DNA of 64,000 nucleotides, taken from contig JBBRTJ010000003.1 of the NCBI GenBank assembly GCA_038244535.1, positions 1 through 64,000 of the forward strand, given 5' to 3'. Below are positions 52,269 through 60,728 of this stretch, piece by piece. Positions within the stretch are counted from its first letter, which is position 1. The number at the start of each line of letters is the position of its first letter. The position numbers and the translations under genes are program-made. This DNA comes from JBBRTJ01 sp038244535. Its GTDB lineage: Bacteria > Actinomycetota > Acidimicrobiia > Acidimicrobiales > Ilumatobacteraceae. The notes beneath the pieces are model-generated. The model did not search any database. It saw nothing but the letters and a program-made list of their open reading frames with translations, and was not told the origin of the DNA.

Positions 52269-53224
52269 GTGGCTGCTTCGTTCGACCCCGCCGACATCGA
52301 TCCCGCCCGGTTCACGGTGCACCGCGCGTCACCCCGGGGCTTCGCCCAGGCCTACGTGCGTGAGGGCGCCGGGGGCATGCCGCTCGTGCTCGTGCACGGC
52401 TGGCCCGAGTCGAAGCGGATCTTCTGGAAGGTCATCGCCCCGCTGGCCGCCGCCGGGTTCGAGGTGATCGTGCCCGACCTTCGGGGCTTCGGTGACAGCC
52501 AGGTCGGGCCCGATGGCCTCCACGACGTCGCCTCTCACAGCCTCGACCTGCACGCGCTCGTGCACGACCACCTCGGTCATGAGCGTGTCGTGCTCGTCGG
52601 CGGCGACCTTGGCGGACCGGTCGTGCAAGACCTGTCGCTGCGCTTTCCGGGCTGGGTCGATCGCATGGTGCTGTTCAACTCGCCCCTGCCGTACGACAAG
52701 GAGCGGATGGCCGGACTGCGCACCCGCCCCGCGCAGGAGGCGAGCGACTACTACGTGCGTCAGGGCCGCGACGCCGATGCGTTGGCCGCCGAGCTGGCCA
52801 CCGAAGGCGAGCGGCGCCGCTACATCGCCACCTTCTACACGAGCCGCTTCTGGGGCCATCCCGGCGCCTTCCTCGACCCCGCCTCGGCGCCCGGCCGGTT
52901 CGGGGCGAGCGCCATCGTGGACTTCCACACCGAGCCGTTCGGTGACGCCGCCCACCTGCGGGCGTCGTTTGGTGGCTACGAGAGCGCCTTCTCGCCGGCG
53001 GCACGGCTCGAGCCCGCGCGCCTCGGGCCAAACCCACGCGCACGCTGCTCCTGTTCGGGCCGAGTGACCACGTGATCTACCCCGAGTTCGACAAGATGGC
53101 GGCGATCGTGTTCTCGAACCACGTCGGCCCGTTCCTGCTGCGCGACTGCGGTCACTTCGTGCCCTGGGAGGCGCCCCATGCGCTCGTCAGCGCAACGGTG
53201 ACGCTCTGTGGCGACCTGCTCTGA
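52269..53224 (+). pseudogene. Alpha/beta hydrolase (epoxide hydrolase-like), frameshifted
   Basis: The frame from GTG 52269 reads as an alpha/beta hydrolase: LVLVHGWPESKRIFWKVIAPLAAAGFEVIVPDLRGFGDS, nucleophile Asp in VGGDLGGPVV (epoxide hydrolase/dehalogenase type), then a cap region. At about 53021-53033 the sense moves to another frame (TRTLLLFGPSDHVIYPEFDKM, then LRDCGHFVPWEAP with the catalytic His) and ends at TGA 53224. The first frame stops at 53075. A one-base loss would explain it. Joined, the protein would be about 318 residues, normal length. True mutation or sequencing error cannot be told apart here. Confidence 0.8.
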
Positions 53225-53275
53225 CGCGACTTCGACGATCGGCCGCGACCCGGGCGAGAAGGTCCGGTTCGGCCC

Positions 53276-53304
53276 TTGACGAGAGCCGCTCGCGGGCGCA
53301 CGCT
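53276..53304 (+). promoter_or_regulatory. Weak candidate promoter of leader ORF region
   Basis: TTGACG at 53276-53281, a 17-base spacer and CACGCT at 53299-53304. The -35 is good and the -10 weak. Confidence 0.3.
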
Positions 53305-53344
53305 GACAGTGACCCACAGGACACGATCAGACGGAGGTCCTCTG

Positions 53345-53386
53345 ATGGATCAAGGTTCTTCGGCCGAGGAGTCTCCACCCGGTTGA
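53345..53386 (+). CDS. 13-codon leader-like ORF
   Basis: ATG 53345 to TGA 53386 encodes MDQGSSAEESPPG. GGAGG at 53333-53337 is seven bases upstream, one of the best ribosome sites in the window. Two overlapping hairpins follow at once, as in attenuation leaders, but no plus-strand gene lies within 650 bases. Translated small ORF, attenuator or remnant; see the finding. Confidence 0.35.
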   Translation: MDQGSSAEESPPG

Positions 53387-53391
53387 GCAAC

Positions 53392-53492
53392 GGGTCGCAC
53401 CCGCGACCCCGGCGACGGATGCCGGGGTGCGTGGCGGCCCGAGGCGAGGCTGATGCCACCGGGTGCTCCCACCCTGACCGGCTTCGAGCCGG
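53392..53492 (+). other. Clustered hairpins after leader ORF
   Basis: Stem 1: GGGTCGC 53392-53398 with GCGACCC 53403-53409. Stem 2: CCCCGGC 53407-53413 with GCCGGGG 53421-53427, sharing 53407-53409 with stem 1. Stem 3: CCGGCT 53478-53483 with AGCCGG 53487-53492, TCG loop. The rest of the region 53225-53637 holds no gene I can support. Confidence 0.4.
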
Positions 53493-53637
53493 CTCGAGCA
53501 ACTTCTGGGCGCGCGTCGCCTCGCTGAGGGTGACGACCCAACCACCAACGACACTGCTGGCCCGGCTCTGCTACCCGCCCCCGTGGGCCCGAGAGCCGGG
53601 CCGTCGTCGTCCTCGGAGCGCTTGTCGTCTCCGTTGG

Positions 53638-53988
53638 TCACTCGATTCGCTTGGCGCGGGTGCGTTGGCGGGCCGAGCGAGTAGCCATGAAGAAGACCAC
53701 GCACATCCCGGTGAGGATGAGGAAGAACAGGGTGACCTGGGCCCAGCCGCCACGATCGCCTGGGGCCTGGGGGGCGACGCCGGAGTTGGGCAGCGGGATG
53801 ATCCCGAGGCGGGGCAGCTCGATCAGTGACGTCGTGGTTGATGCCCGCTCGGGCTGGGTGGTCGGGTCTTGCAATCGCGGGATGGTCGGGATGGTGGTGT
53901 CATCGGCCCGGGACGCGGGGCCGGCGGCCAGCAGACCGCCGGCGGCAAGGAGGCAGGCGATGACGACCAGTCCGATACGACGATGCAC
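53638..53988 (-). CDS. Small exported, membrane-anchored protein of unknown function
   Basis: 116 residues, GTG start behind a G-rich site. A signal peptide (MHRRIGLVVIACLLAAGGLLAAGPASRA) comes first, then a Pro/Thr-rich extracellular stretch, and a membrane segment near residues 83-102 (VTLFFLILTGMCVVFFMA) followed by a basic cytosolic end (TRSARQRTRAKRIE). This gives an N-out, C-in protein after signal cleavage. No family recognised. Confidence 0.7.
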   Translation of the reverse strand: MHRRIGLVVIACLLAAGGLLAAGPASRADDTTIPTIPRLQDPTTQPERASTTTSLIELPRLGIIPLPNSGVAPQAPGDRGGWAQVTLFFLILTGMCVVFFMATRSARQRTRAKRIE

Positions 53989-54083
53989 CCCCCGGTTGTA
54001 GCCGCGTCGGCGCCACGGGTGGTGGTCGCGGTCACGGTTGGGTTCGGGCGACGGCGGCGACCGGTGCGGGCCTAGGGTGCGCC

Positions 54084-54482
54084 ATGGCCAACCTGTCGTT
54101 CGAAGGCGAGACCCACGCCGAGATCGTTGCGAAGGTGAAGCGCTGGCTCGCCTCGCTTGACGGCGAGGAGAAGTCCCTCAGCCCGGCTGAGGCCATCACG
54201 GCCAGCGCCAGCCTCACCAAGGATGCGCTCAAGATCATCGCCTCGTCGGCCCCTGGGCCGATCGGCCAGAGCGAGGTGGTCAAGGGCCTGACGGGCATGG
54301 GCTACTCGATCACCGACAGCACGGCCAAGGCCATGGTCGATGCGCTGGACTCGTTGTCGGCGATCACCGGCGAGTCGCTCGTCAAGCGGATGCGTGACAA
54401 CTCGGCGTCGGCCGTGTTCGAGATGAACCAGGCAATGGCCAAGCAGGTGCTCAAGGGCCTTCGCCCGAAGAAGAGCACCTGA
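54084..54482 (+). CDS. Hypothetical protein, 132 residues
   Basis: ATG 54084, with TAGGGT five bases upstream. Soluble, mixed charge (MANLSFEGETHAEIVAKVKRWLASLDGEEK, then GLTGMGYSITDSTAKAMVDALDSLSAITGESLVKRMRDN), with no Cys and a Lys-rich end. The central part suggests a helical bundle or winged-helix-like fold but I recognise no family. It is upstream of guaB3 with a 96-base gap. Confidence 0.7.
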   Translation: MANLSFEGETHAEIVAKVKRWLASLDGEEKSLSPAEAITASASLTKDALKIIASSAPGPIGQSEVVKGLTGMGYSITDSTAKAMVDALDSLSAITGESLVKRMRDNSASAVFEMNQAMAKQVLKGLRPKKST

Positions 54483-54578
54483 ACTTGAACGAGAAGTAAA
54501 GGGCCGACGGCCTGACCGATCACCGGGCCCGCCTACGCTTGAGAGCTTCCACATCAGGGGATTCGGGAGGAGCTGATC

Positions 54579-55742
54579 GTGGCTGAGGTCGAGATCGGAA
54601 TGGGCAAGTCCGGGCGTCGGGCCTATGGGTTCGACGACATCGCCATCGTGCCGAGCCGGCGCACACGCGATCCCGAGGACGTCGATGTCTCCTGGGAGAT
54701 CGACGCCTACCGCTTCGAACTGCCCGTGCTCGCCAGCGCCATGGACGGGGTGGTCTCACCGGCGACCGCCATTGAGGTCGGTCGCCTCGGCGGAGCCGGC
54801 GTGCTCAACCTCGAGGGCCTCTGGACCCGCTACGAGGACCCCGAGCCCTACTTCGAGGAGATCGCCGAGCTCGACGACGAGAAGGCGACCCGACGGATGC
54901 AGGAGATCTACCTCGAGCCGATCAAGCTCGAGCTGGTCACCGAGCGCATCCGCGAGATCCGCGCCGCCGGCGTGATCGCGGCGGCCTCGGTGACCCCGCA
55001 GCGGACCATGGGGATGCTCGATGCCATCCACGCCGGTGAGCTCGACCTGTTGGTCATCCAGGGCACGGTGGTGTCGGCCGAGCACGTCAGCAAGAACCGC
55101 GAGCCCTTGAACCTGAAGCAGACCATCCGCCAGCTCGAGATGCCCTGCATCGTCGGAGGCTGCGCCAGCTACCAGGCCGCGCTCCACCTCATGCGCACCG
55201 GCGCAGCCGGGGTGCTCGTCGGCGTGGGTCCCGGTCATGCCTGCACCACTCGTGGGGTGCTCGGCATCGGGGTGCCCCAGGCCACGGCGATCGCCGATGC
55301 CCGCGCCGCGCGCATGCGCCACCTCGACGAGACCGGCGTCTACTGCCACGTCATCGCCGACGGCGGGATGGGTACGGGCGGCGACATCGCCAAGGCCATC
55401 GTGTGCGGCGCCGACGCCGTCATGATCGGCTCGCCCCTGGCCGCCGCCAGCGAGGCGCCTGGCCGGGGCTTCCACTGGGGCATGGCGACGTTCCACCCGA
55501 CGCTGCCCCGCGGCGCCCGGGTGCGGACCTCGACCCGTGGTTCGCTCGAGGAGATCCTCATCGGGCCGGCCCGTGAGAACGACGGCCGCATGAACCTCTT
55601 CGGCGCCCTGCGCACCTCGATGGCCACCTGTGGCTACGAGACGGTCAAGGAGTTCCAGAAGGCCGAGGTCATGGTCGCCCCTGCACTCCAGACCGAGGGC
55701 AAGTCGCTGCAGAAGGCCCAGCACGTCGGCATGGGCCACTGA
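54579..55742 (+). CDS. guaB3: GuaB3 family IMP dehydrogenase (no CBS domains)
   Basis: Oxidises IMP to XMP, the committed step to GMP, 387 residues. GTG 54579 follows GGGAGGAG. The catalytic Cys222 lies in GVGPGHACTTRGVLGIGVPQ, the IMPDH loop, and DGGMGTGGDIAKAIVCGADAVMIGSPLA binds the phosphate. It lacks the paired CBS domains of ordinary GuaB. IMP dehydrogenase activity is known for at least one GuaB3. In many actinobacteria guaB and guaB3 are adjacent; here only guaB3 is present. Confidence 0.92.
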   Translation: MAEVEIGMGKSGRRAYGFDDIAIVPSRRTRDPEDVDVSWEIDAYRFELPVLASAMDGVVSPATAIEVGRLGGAGVLNLEGLWTRYEDPEPYFEEIAELDDEKATRRMQEIYLEPIKLELVTERIREIRAAGVIAAASVTPQRTMGMLDAIHAGELDLLVIQGTVVSAEHVSKNREPLNLKQTIRQLEMPCIVGGCASYQAALHLMRTGAAGVLVGVGPGHACTTRGVLGIGVPQATAIADARAARMRHLDETGVYCHVIADGGMGTGGDIAKAIVCGADAVMIGSPLAAASEAPGRGFHWGMATFHPTLPRGARVRTSTRGSLEEILIGPARENDGRMNLFGALRTSMATCGYETVKEFQKAEVMVAPALQTEGKSLQKAQHVGMGH

Positions 55743-55755
55743 CGCTGTCGCCTCG

Positions 55756-56586
55756 ATGACTGACCCGCTGGAACTGGCCGCTGAAGCGGCCGCCGCGCTG
55801 GCCCGCGCCACCGGCGTCGGCACCCACGACGTCGCCATCGTGTTCGGTTCGGGCTGGGGCCCGGCCGCGGACGCGCTCGGCCCGCCCACCGCCGAGGTCG
55901 AGCAGTCGTCGCTGCCCGGGTTCGCCGCCGCTGCGGTCGAGGGGCACGGCGGCACCGTGCGATCGATCCCCTTCGACGGTGTGCGGGTGCTGGCGCTGCT
56001 CGGCCGTTCGCACCTCTACGAGGGGCGGGGCGTCGACGCGGTCGTCCACCCTGTGCGCATGGCGGTGGCGGCGGGCTGCCGCACGATCATCCTCACCAAC
56101 GCCTGTGGTGGCATCCGGGCCGACTTCCGCCCGGGCCAACCGGTCGTGCTGAGCGACCACATCAGCTTCACCGGGGTGTCGCCCTTGCGGGGACCGCAGT
56201 TCGTCGACCTGACGCAGCTCTACTCGCTTCGTTTGCGGGCCCTGGTGCACGAGCTCGACCCGTCGATCCCTGAAGGGGTCTACGGCCACTGGTACGGCCC
56301 CACCTACGAGACCCCGGCCGAGATCCGCATGCTGCGCACCCTCGGGTGCGACCTGGTGGGCATGTCGACGGTGCCCGAGGCCATCGCCGCCCACGCGCTC
56401 GGGGCCGAGGTGCTGGCCATCGCGCTGGTCACCAACCCGGCGGCCGGGCTCGGGCTCGAACGGCTCGACCACACCGAGGTGCTACGGGAAGGCCGGGCGG
56501 CCGCCGATCGGATGGGAGCCCTGCTCGTGCGTCTCGTGCCGCGGCTGGCCGGAGGGTTGGACGGTCCCTTGGACGGACCCCACTAG
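55756..56586 (+). CDS. Purine nucleoside phosphorylase (trimeric class I type)
   Basis: Splits purine nucleosides with phosphate, 276 residues from ATG 55756. VFGSGWGPAADAL, GRSHLYEGRG, ILTNACGGI, GPTYETPAEIRMLRTLGCDLVGMSTVPE and ALVTNPAAG are the class I motifs (Glu and Asn for 6-oxopurines). A related 5'-methylthioadenosine phosphorylase is less likely. It lies between guaB3 and guaA, so it fits purine salvage. Confidence 0.9.
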   Translation: MTDPLELAAEAAAALARATGVGTHDVAIVFGSGWGPAADALGPPTAEVEQSSLPGFAAAAVEGHGGTVRSIPFDGVRVLALLGRSHLYEGRGVDAVVHPVRMAVAAGCRTIILTNACGGIRADFRPGQPVVLSDHISFTGVSPLRGPQFVDLTQLYSLRLRALVHELDPSIPEGVYGHWYGPTYETPAEIRMLRTLGCDLVGMSTVPEAIAAHALGAEVLAIALVTNPAAGLGLERLDHTEVLREGRAAADRMGALLVRLVPRLAGGLDGPLDGPH

Positions 56587-56595
56587 CGTTCGGGC

Positions 56596-58143
56596 ATGAG
56601 CGAGCCTGGCGATCCGGTGCCCTTCGACACGGTCCTGGTGGTCGACTTCGGCGCTCAGTACGCGCAGCTGATCGCCCGGCGGGTGCGCGAGGCACGGGTC
56701 TACTCCGAGATCGTGCCCCACTCGATCACGGCCGCCGAGGTGGCTCGGCGTCAGCCTGCGGCGCTGGTGTTCAGCGGTGGACCCAAGAGCGTCCACGTGG
56801 ACGGGGCGCCGGCCATCGACCCGGCCGTCTACGACCTCGGCCTCCCGATCCTGGGCATCTGCTACGGGGCTCAGCTGATCGCGCAGCAGCTCGGGGGCGA
56901 GGTGGCCCGCACCGGCCAGGGCGAGTACGGCCGCACCGACCTCACCGTCGGCCCCGCAGGATCCCGCCTGGTGAGCGGCGACCAGCACGTTTGGATGAGC
57001 CACTTCGACTCGATCGTGAAGGCGCCCGAGGGGTTCCGAGCCACCGCCAGCACGGCCACGACGCCGGTGGCGGTGCTCGAGAACGACGAGCGCCGCATCC
57101 ACGGCGTGCAGTTCCATCCCGAGGTGGGCCACACGCCCGAGGGCCAGGCCATCCTCGAGCGCTTCCTGTTCGACCTCGCCGGTTGCCGGCCGACGTGGAC
57201 GATGGGTTCGGTCATCGACCAGTCGATCGCCGCCATCCGGGCCCAGGTCGGCTCGGGGCGGGCCGTCTGTGGGCTGTCAGGCGGGGTCGACTCGGCGGTG
57301 GCCGCCGCGCTCGTTCACAAGGCCATCGGCTCGCAGCTCACCTGCATCTACGTCGACACCGGGCTGATGCGCCTGGGCGAGTCCGAGCAGGTGGTCGAGA
57401 CGTTCCGGCGTCACCAGGGCATCGAGCTGATCCACGTCGACGCCAGCGACCGGTTCTTCGAGCGTCTCGCCGGCATCGTCGACCCCGAGGAGAAGCGCAA
57501 GGCCATCGGCGAGCTGTTCGTGCGGGTCTTCGAGCAGAACACCGGTGGTCTGACCGATGCCACGTTCCTCGTGCAAGGAACGCTCTACCCCGATGTGATC
57601 GAGAGCGGCACCAAGGACGCCGCCCGGATCAAGAGCCACCACAACGTCGGCGGGCTGCCCGACGACATGACGCTCGAGCTGGTCGAGCCGCTGCGCACCC
57701 TGTTCAAGGACGAGGTGCGTGAGGTCGGCCACGAGCTCGGGCTTCCCGACGAGATCGTGTGGCGCCAGCCGTTCCCCGGCCCGGGGCTCGGGGTGCGCAT
57801 CATCGGCGAGGTCACCCGCGAGAAGGTGGCGCTGCTGCAACGGGCCGATGCCATCGTGCGCGAAGAGGTGTACCTGGCCGGGCTCGAGCGCGAGATCTGG
57901 CAGGCGTTCGCGGTGCTCCCCGACATCCGTTCCGTCGGGGTGATGGGCGACGAGCGCACCTACGGCCACCCCATCATCATCAGGGCGGTCACCAGCGAGG
58001 ATGCCATGACCGCCGACTGGGCCCGGCTGCCCTACGACCTGCTCGAGAAGATGTCGAGCCGCATCATCAACGAGGTGCGGGGCCTCAACCGGGTCGCCTA
58101 CGACATCACGAGCAAGCCCCCCGGCACCATCGAGTGGGAGTAG
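56596..58143 (+). CDS. guaA: GMP synthase (glutamine-hydrolysing)
   Basis: Aminates XMP to GMP, 515 residues. The N-terminal class I glutaminase has Cys89 in GICYGAQL and His/Glu in FHPEVGHTPEG. The ATP pyrophosphatase domain has GLSGGVDSAVAAAL. The C-terminal dimerisation domain ends TSKPPGTIEWE. ATG 56596 follows a TAGCGT hexamer at 56584-56589, so it may also be transcribed on its own. Confidence 0.97.
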   Translation: MSEPGDPVPFDTVLVVDFGAQYAQLIARRVREARVYSEIVPHSITAAEVARRQPAALVFSGGPKSVHVDGAPAIDPAVYDLGLPILGICYGAQLIAQQLGGEVARTGQGEYGRTDLTVGPAGSRLVSGDQHVWMSHFDSIVKAPEGFRATASTATTPVAVLENDERRIHGVQFHPEVGHTPEGQAILERFLFDLAGCRPTWTMGSVIDQSIAAIRAQVGSGRAVCGLSGGVDSAVAAALVHKAIGSQLTCIYVDTGLMRLGESEQVVETFRRHQGIELIHVDASDRFFERLAGIVDPEEKRKAIGELFVRVFEQNTGGLTDATFLVQGTLYPDVIESGTKDAARIKSHHNVGGLPDDMTLELVEPLRTLFKDEVREVGHELGLPDEIVWRQPFPGPGLGVRIIGEVTREKVALLQRADAIVREEVYLAGLEREIWQAFAVLPDIRSVGVMGDERTYGHPIIIRAVTSEDAMTADWARLPYDLLEKMSSRIINEVRGLNRVAYDITSKPPGTIEWE

Positions 58144-58185
58144 CGGCGCGCTCTGGGTCGCAGGCCCGACGTGACAGCCGGTGCT

Positions 58186-58725
58186 TCAGGCCGGGGGGTT
58201 CTCGGCTATCTCGCGCCAGTAGTCGCGGGCCATCGTCTCGAACCGGAGGCCCATGATGAGCGTCGCCAATTCGGCGGGCGTGGCCAAGCCCGTGACCTTG
58301 GTGCGGAGGTCCTCGTACTCGGCCAGGCGCTGGGCATGGACCTGCTCCTGCTCGCGCGCCAGCGCGGCGACGCGACCGGCGCTCGACCGGCTGCTGAAGT
58401 GCAGTTTGAGCAGGCCGAGGTCGCGCAGCTCGGTGTTGTCGGTCGAGGGCTCAGCCAGCCACATGTCGAGCGCGGCGAGTCCCTTGGGGGTCATGGCGAA
58501 CTGCCGCCGCTTGCGCCCCCCCGCTTCGGCCTCGTCCACCAGGTATCCGGCCGCAGCCAGGCGGGTCGGTTCGGCGTAGAGCTGGCTGTGGGGGAACGAC
58601 CAGAAGTAGCCGATGCTGTCGGCCACGCGGCCCTTCATGGCGTACACCGTGACCGGCTCCATGCTGCTCACGAGCCCCAGCACCACGTACGACGTGGTGG
58701 TGAGCGAGATCGGGGCGTCGGGCAC
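58186..58725 (-). CDS. PadR family transcriptional regulator
   Basis: 179 residues from GTG 58725. An N-terminal winged helix (LTTTSYVVLGLVSSMEPVTVYAMKGRV, SHSQLYAEPTRLAAAGYLVDEAEAGGRKRRQFAMTPKGLAAL) and a C-terminal helical region (LKLHFSSRSSAGRVAALAREQEQVHAQRLAEYEDL) mark a PadR/Vir-type dimeric repressor. It is divergent from the APH-like gene over 162 bases that contain a large hairpin. TACCAT is six bases before its start. Confidence 0.9.
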   Translation of the reverse strand: MPDAPISLTTTSYVVLGLVSSMEPVTVYAMKGRVADSIGYFWSFPHSQLYAEPTRLAAAGYLVDEAEAGGRKRRQFAMTPKGLAALDMWLAEPSTDNTELRDLGLLKLHFSSRSSAGRVAALAREQEQVHAQRLAEYEDLRTKVTGLATPAELATLIMGLRFETMARDYWREIAENPPA

Positions 58726-58750
58726 GGACCGATGGTAGAAGCGCCCGCCA

Positions 58751-58809
58751 TCTCGGCGCGAAAGGGGTTCTCGGCGCGAAGGGTCCGACGAACGTCGATC
58801 CTTCGCGCC
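58751..58809. promoter_or_regulatory. Direct and inverted repeats in PadR intergenic region
   Basis: TCTCGGCGCGAA occurs at 58751-58762 and again at 58769-58780. GGCGCGAAGG (58773-58782) pairs perfectly with CCTTCGCGCC (58800-58809) around a small CGAC/GTCG stem. Together they could be a regulator-binding array or a bidirectional hairpin between divergent genes. Confidence 0.4.
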
Positions 58810-58887
58810 TGGGTCGGGCGGGGTCACCCGGTGGCCGCGCGTGCTCGTACCGGGGAGGGCGGCTGAGGTGGCTACGGTGCCGAGCCG

Positions 58888-59916
58888 ATGAGGGGCATCG
58901 ACGAAGTTCCGGTGAGCGCCTGGTTGGCCGCGCACGTCGAAGGGCTCGAGCCGCCGTTCAGGTTCGAGCTGATCGCCGGTGGCCACTCCAACCTCACCTA
59001 CCGCGTGGTGGACAGCACCGGGCGGGCCGTCGTGCTGCGCCGTCCACCGATGGGCCACGTGCTCGCCACCGCCCACGACATGGCTCGCGAGCACCGCATC
59101 ATCTCGGCCGTACGCACCGCAGGTGTGCCGGTGGCGCCTGCGCTCGGCCTGTGCACCGACGAGACGGTCAACGGGGCGCCGTTCTACGTGATGGGCTTCG
59201 TCGAGGGGATGGTGCTCGACAATGCCGAGAAGGCGGCGACGTTGGCCCCGGCGGTGCGCGCTGCCGCCGGTCGCAACCTCATCGACGTGCTCGCCCACCT
59301 CCACGACGTCGATGTCGACTCGATCGGCTTGGGCGACCTGTCCAAGCGCGACGGCTACGTCGAGCGTCAGCTCAAGCGATGGTCGAAGCAGTGGGAGGGC
59401 AGCAAGACCCGGGAGCTGCCCGCCATCGAGGAGGTCGAGCGGCTGCTGCGCTTGAACGTGCCGGTGCAGCTCGGCGTCTCGGTGGTGCACGGCGACTACC
59501 GCTTCGGCAACGTGCTCACCGATCCGCAGACGGGCGCCATCAACGGCGTGCTCGACTGGGAGCTGTGCACCCTGGGCGACCGCCTGGCCGACCTCGGCTG
59601 GATGCTCGTCTACTGGAGCGACGGCGACGGTGCCTCGGGGCGGGCCAACGACCCGACGGGCGCCGGTGGCTTCATCACCAAGGCCGAGATGGTCGAGCGC
59701 TATGCGGCCGCCAGTGGGCGCGACGTGAGCGGGATCGACTACTACGTTGCCTTCTCCGCGTGGCGGCTGGCCGTCATCAGTGAAGGGGTCTACGCCCGAT
59801 ACCTCCACGGCGCGATGGCCGACGAGACCGTCGACATCTCCACCTTCAAGGCTGGCACCGACGCCCTGGCCGAGCAGGCCCTGGCGGCGGCTCAGCGGAT
59901 CGCGAGCACATCATGA
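58888..59916 (+). CDS. APH-like phosphotransferase family protein (ACAD10-type)
   Basis: 342 residues with an aminoglycoside-phosphotransferase/choline-kinase fold. Brenner loop VVHGDYRFGNVL (His201, Asp203), then LDWELCTLGD with the metal-binding Asp223. GGHSNLTYRV is the nucleotide loop. Members with this sequence style usually sit beside acyl-CoA dehydrogenases or synthetases, so a role in lipid or acyl metabolism is more likely than drug resistance. TACGGT is nine bases upstream. It overlaps the next gene by four bases. Confidence 0.88.
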   Translation: MRGIDEVPVSAWLAAHVEGLEPPFRFELIAGGHSNLTYRVVDSTGRAVVLRRPPMGHVLATAHDMAREHRIISAVRTAGVPVAPALGLCTDETVNGAPFYVMGFVEGMVLDNAEKAATLAPAVRAAAGRNLIDVLAHLHDVDVDSIGLGDLSKRDGYVERQLKRWSKQWEGSKTRELPAIEEVERLLRLNVPVQLGVSVVHGDYRFGNVLTDPQTGAINGVLDWELCTLGDRLADLGWMLVYWSDGDGASGRANDPTGAGGFITKAEMVERYAAASGRDVSGIDYYVAFSAWRLAVISEGVYARYLHGAMADETVDISTFKAGTDALAEQALAAAQRIASTS

Positions 59917-60725
59917 GCTGGGGAGCACCGCGCCCGGGTGGCATCGAGCTGGACGGTTTCGCCCGAGCGACCTACGACTACGACGGTCGCGTCCACGACG
60001 TCTACCGGGCCGGATCAGGCCCGGGGGTGATCGTGATCCACGAGATCCCCGGGGTCACGCCCAACGTTGCCGCGTTCGGCCGACGGGTCGCCGATGCGGG
60101 CTTCACCGCGGTGTTGCCTTCGTTGTTCGGCACACCGGGCAAGCCGGTCAGCGTCCGCTACATGCTGGGGCAGGGAACGCGGGCCTGTGTCTCGCGCGAG
60201 TTCGCGATCTGGGCGCTCGGGCGCACCTCGTCGGCCACGGTGTGGTGCCGGGCGTTGGCCCGTGACGTGCATGAGGAGCTGGGGGGGCCGGGGGTCGGCG
60301 CCGTGGGCATGTGCCTCACCGGTGGCTTCGCGCTGGCGATGATGGTCGACGACCACACGGTCGCCCCGGTGCTCAGCCAGCCGTCGTTGCCCCTCGGGCT
60401 CACCGCATCGCGGAAGGCCGCGGTCGGACTCTCCGCCGAGGACATCGCCGCGGTGCAGTCCCGGGCGGCAGGCGGTTGCGACGTGCTCGGGCTTCGCTTC
60501 ACCGGTGACCCGTTGGTCCGCGCCGCCCGCTTCGACACGTTGCGCACCCTGCTCGGCGACCGCTTCATCGGTGTCGAGATCGACTCGTCGAAGGGCAACG
60601 CCCACGGCATCCGGGCCCAGGCTCACAGCGTGCTGACCGAAGACCTCGTCGACGAGCCGGGTCATCCGACCAAGGATGCCCTCGACCAGGTCCTCGACTT
60701 CTTCGCCACCCGTCTGAAGGGCTGA
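59913..60725 (+). CDS. Dienelactone hydrolase family protein
   Basis: 270 residues, ATG 59913 overlapping the kinase stop. The nucleophile is Cys134 in VGMCLTGGFAL (G-x-C-x-G, as in dienelactone hydrolase), with VIVIHEIPGVTP near the start and a candidate His in KGNAHGIRAQAH. The substrate is unknown. Its stop lies three bases from that of the convergent acyl-CoA synthetase, and GCTGA/TCAGC (60721-60733) spans both stops. Confidence 0.88.
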   Translation: MSWGAPRPGGIELDGFARATYDYDGRVHDVYRAGSGPGVIVIHEIPGVTPNVAAFGRRVADAGFTAVLPSLFGTPGKPVSVRYMLGQGTRACVSREFAIWALGRTSSATVWCRALARDVHEELGGPGVGAVGMCLTGGFALAMMVDDHTVAPVLSQPSLPLGLTASRKAAVGLSAEDIAAVQSRAAGGCDVLGLRFTGDPLVRAARFDTLRTLLGDRFIGVEIDSSKGNAHGIRAQAHSVLTEDLVDEPGHPTKDALDQVLDFFATRLKG

Positions 60726-60728
60726 TCG

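Noticed and set aside
53383..53829. 148-residue plus-strand open frame after the leader ORF
   Set aside because: Arg/Pro-rich translation without domain, antisense to the exported-protein gene in its second half, no ribosome site.
58726..59808. 540-residue minus-strand frame ending in PadR
   Set aside because: All but the last 179 residues are antisense to the APH-like kinase gene. PadR homology begins at GTG 58725.
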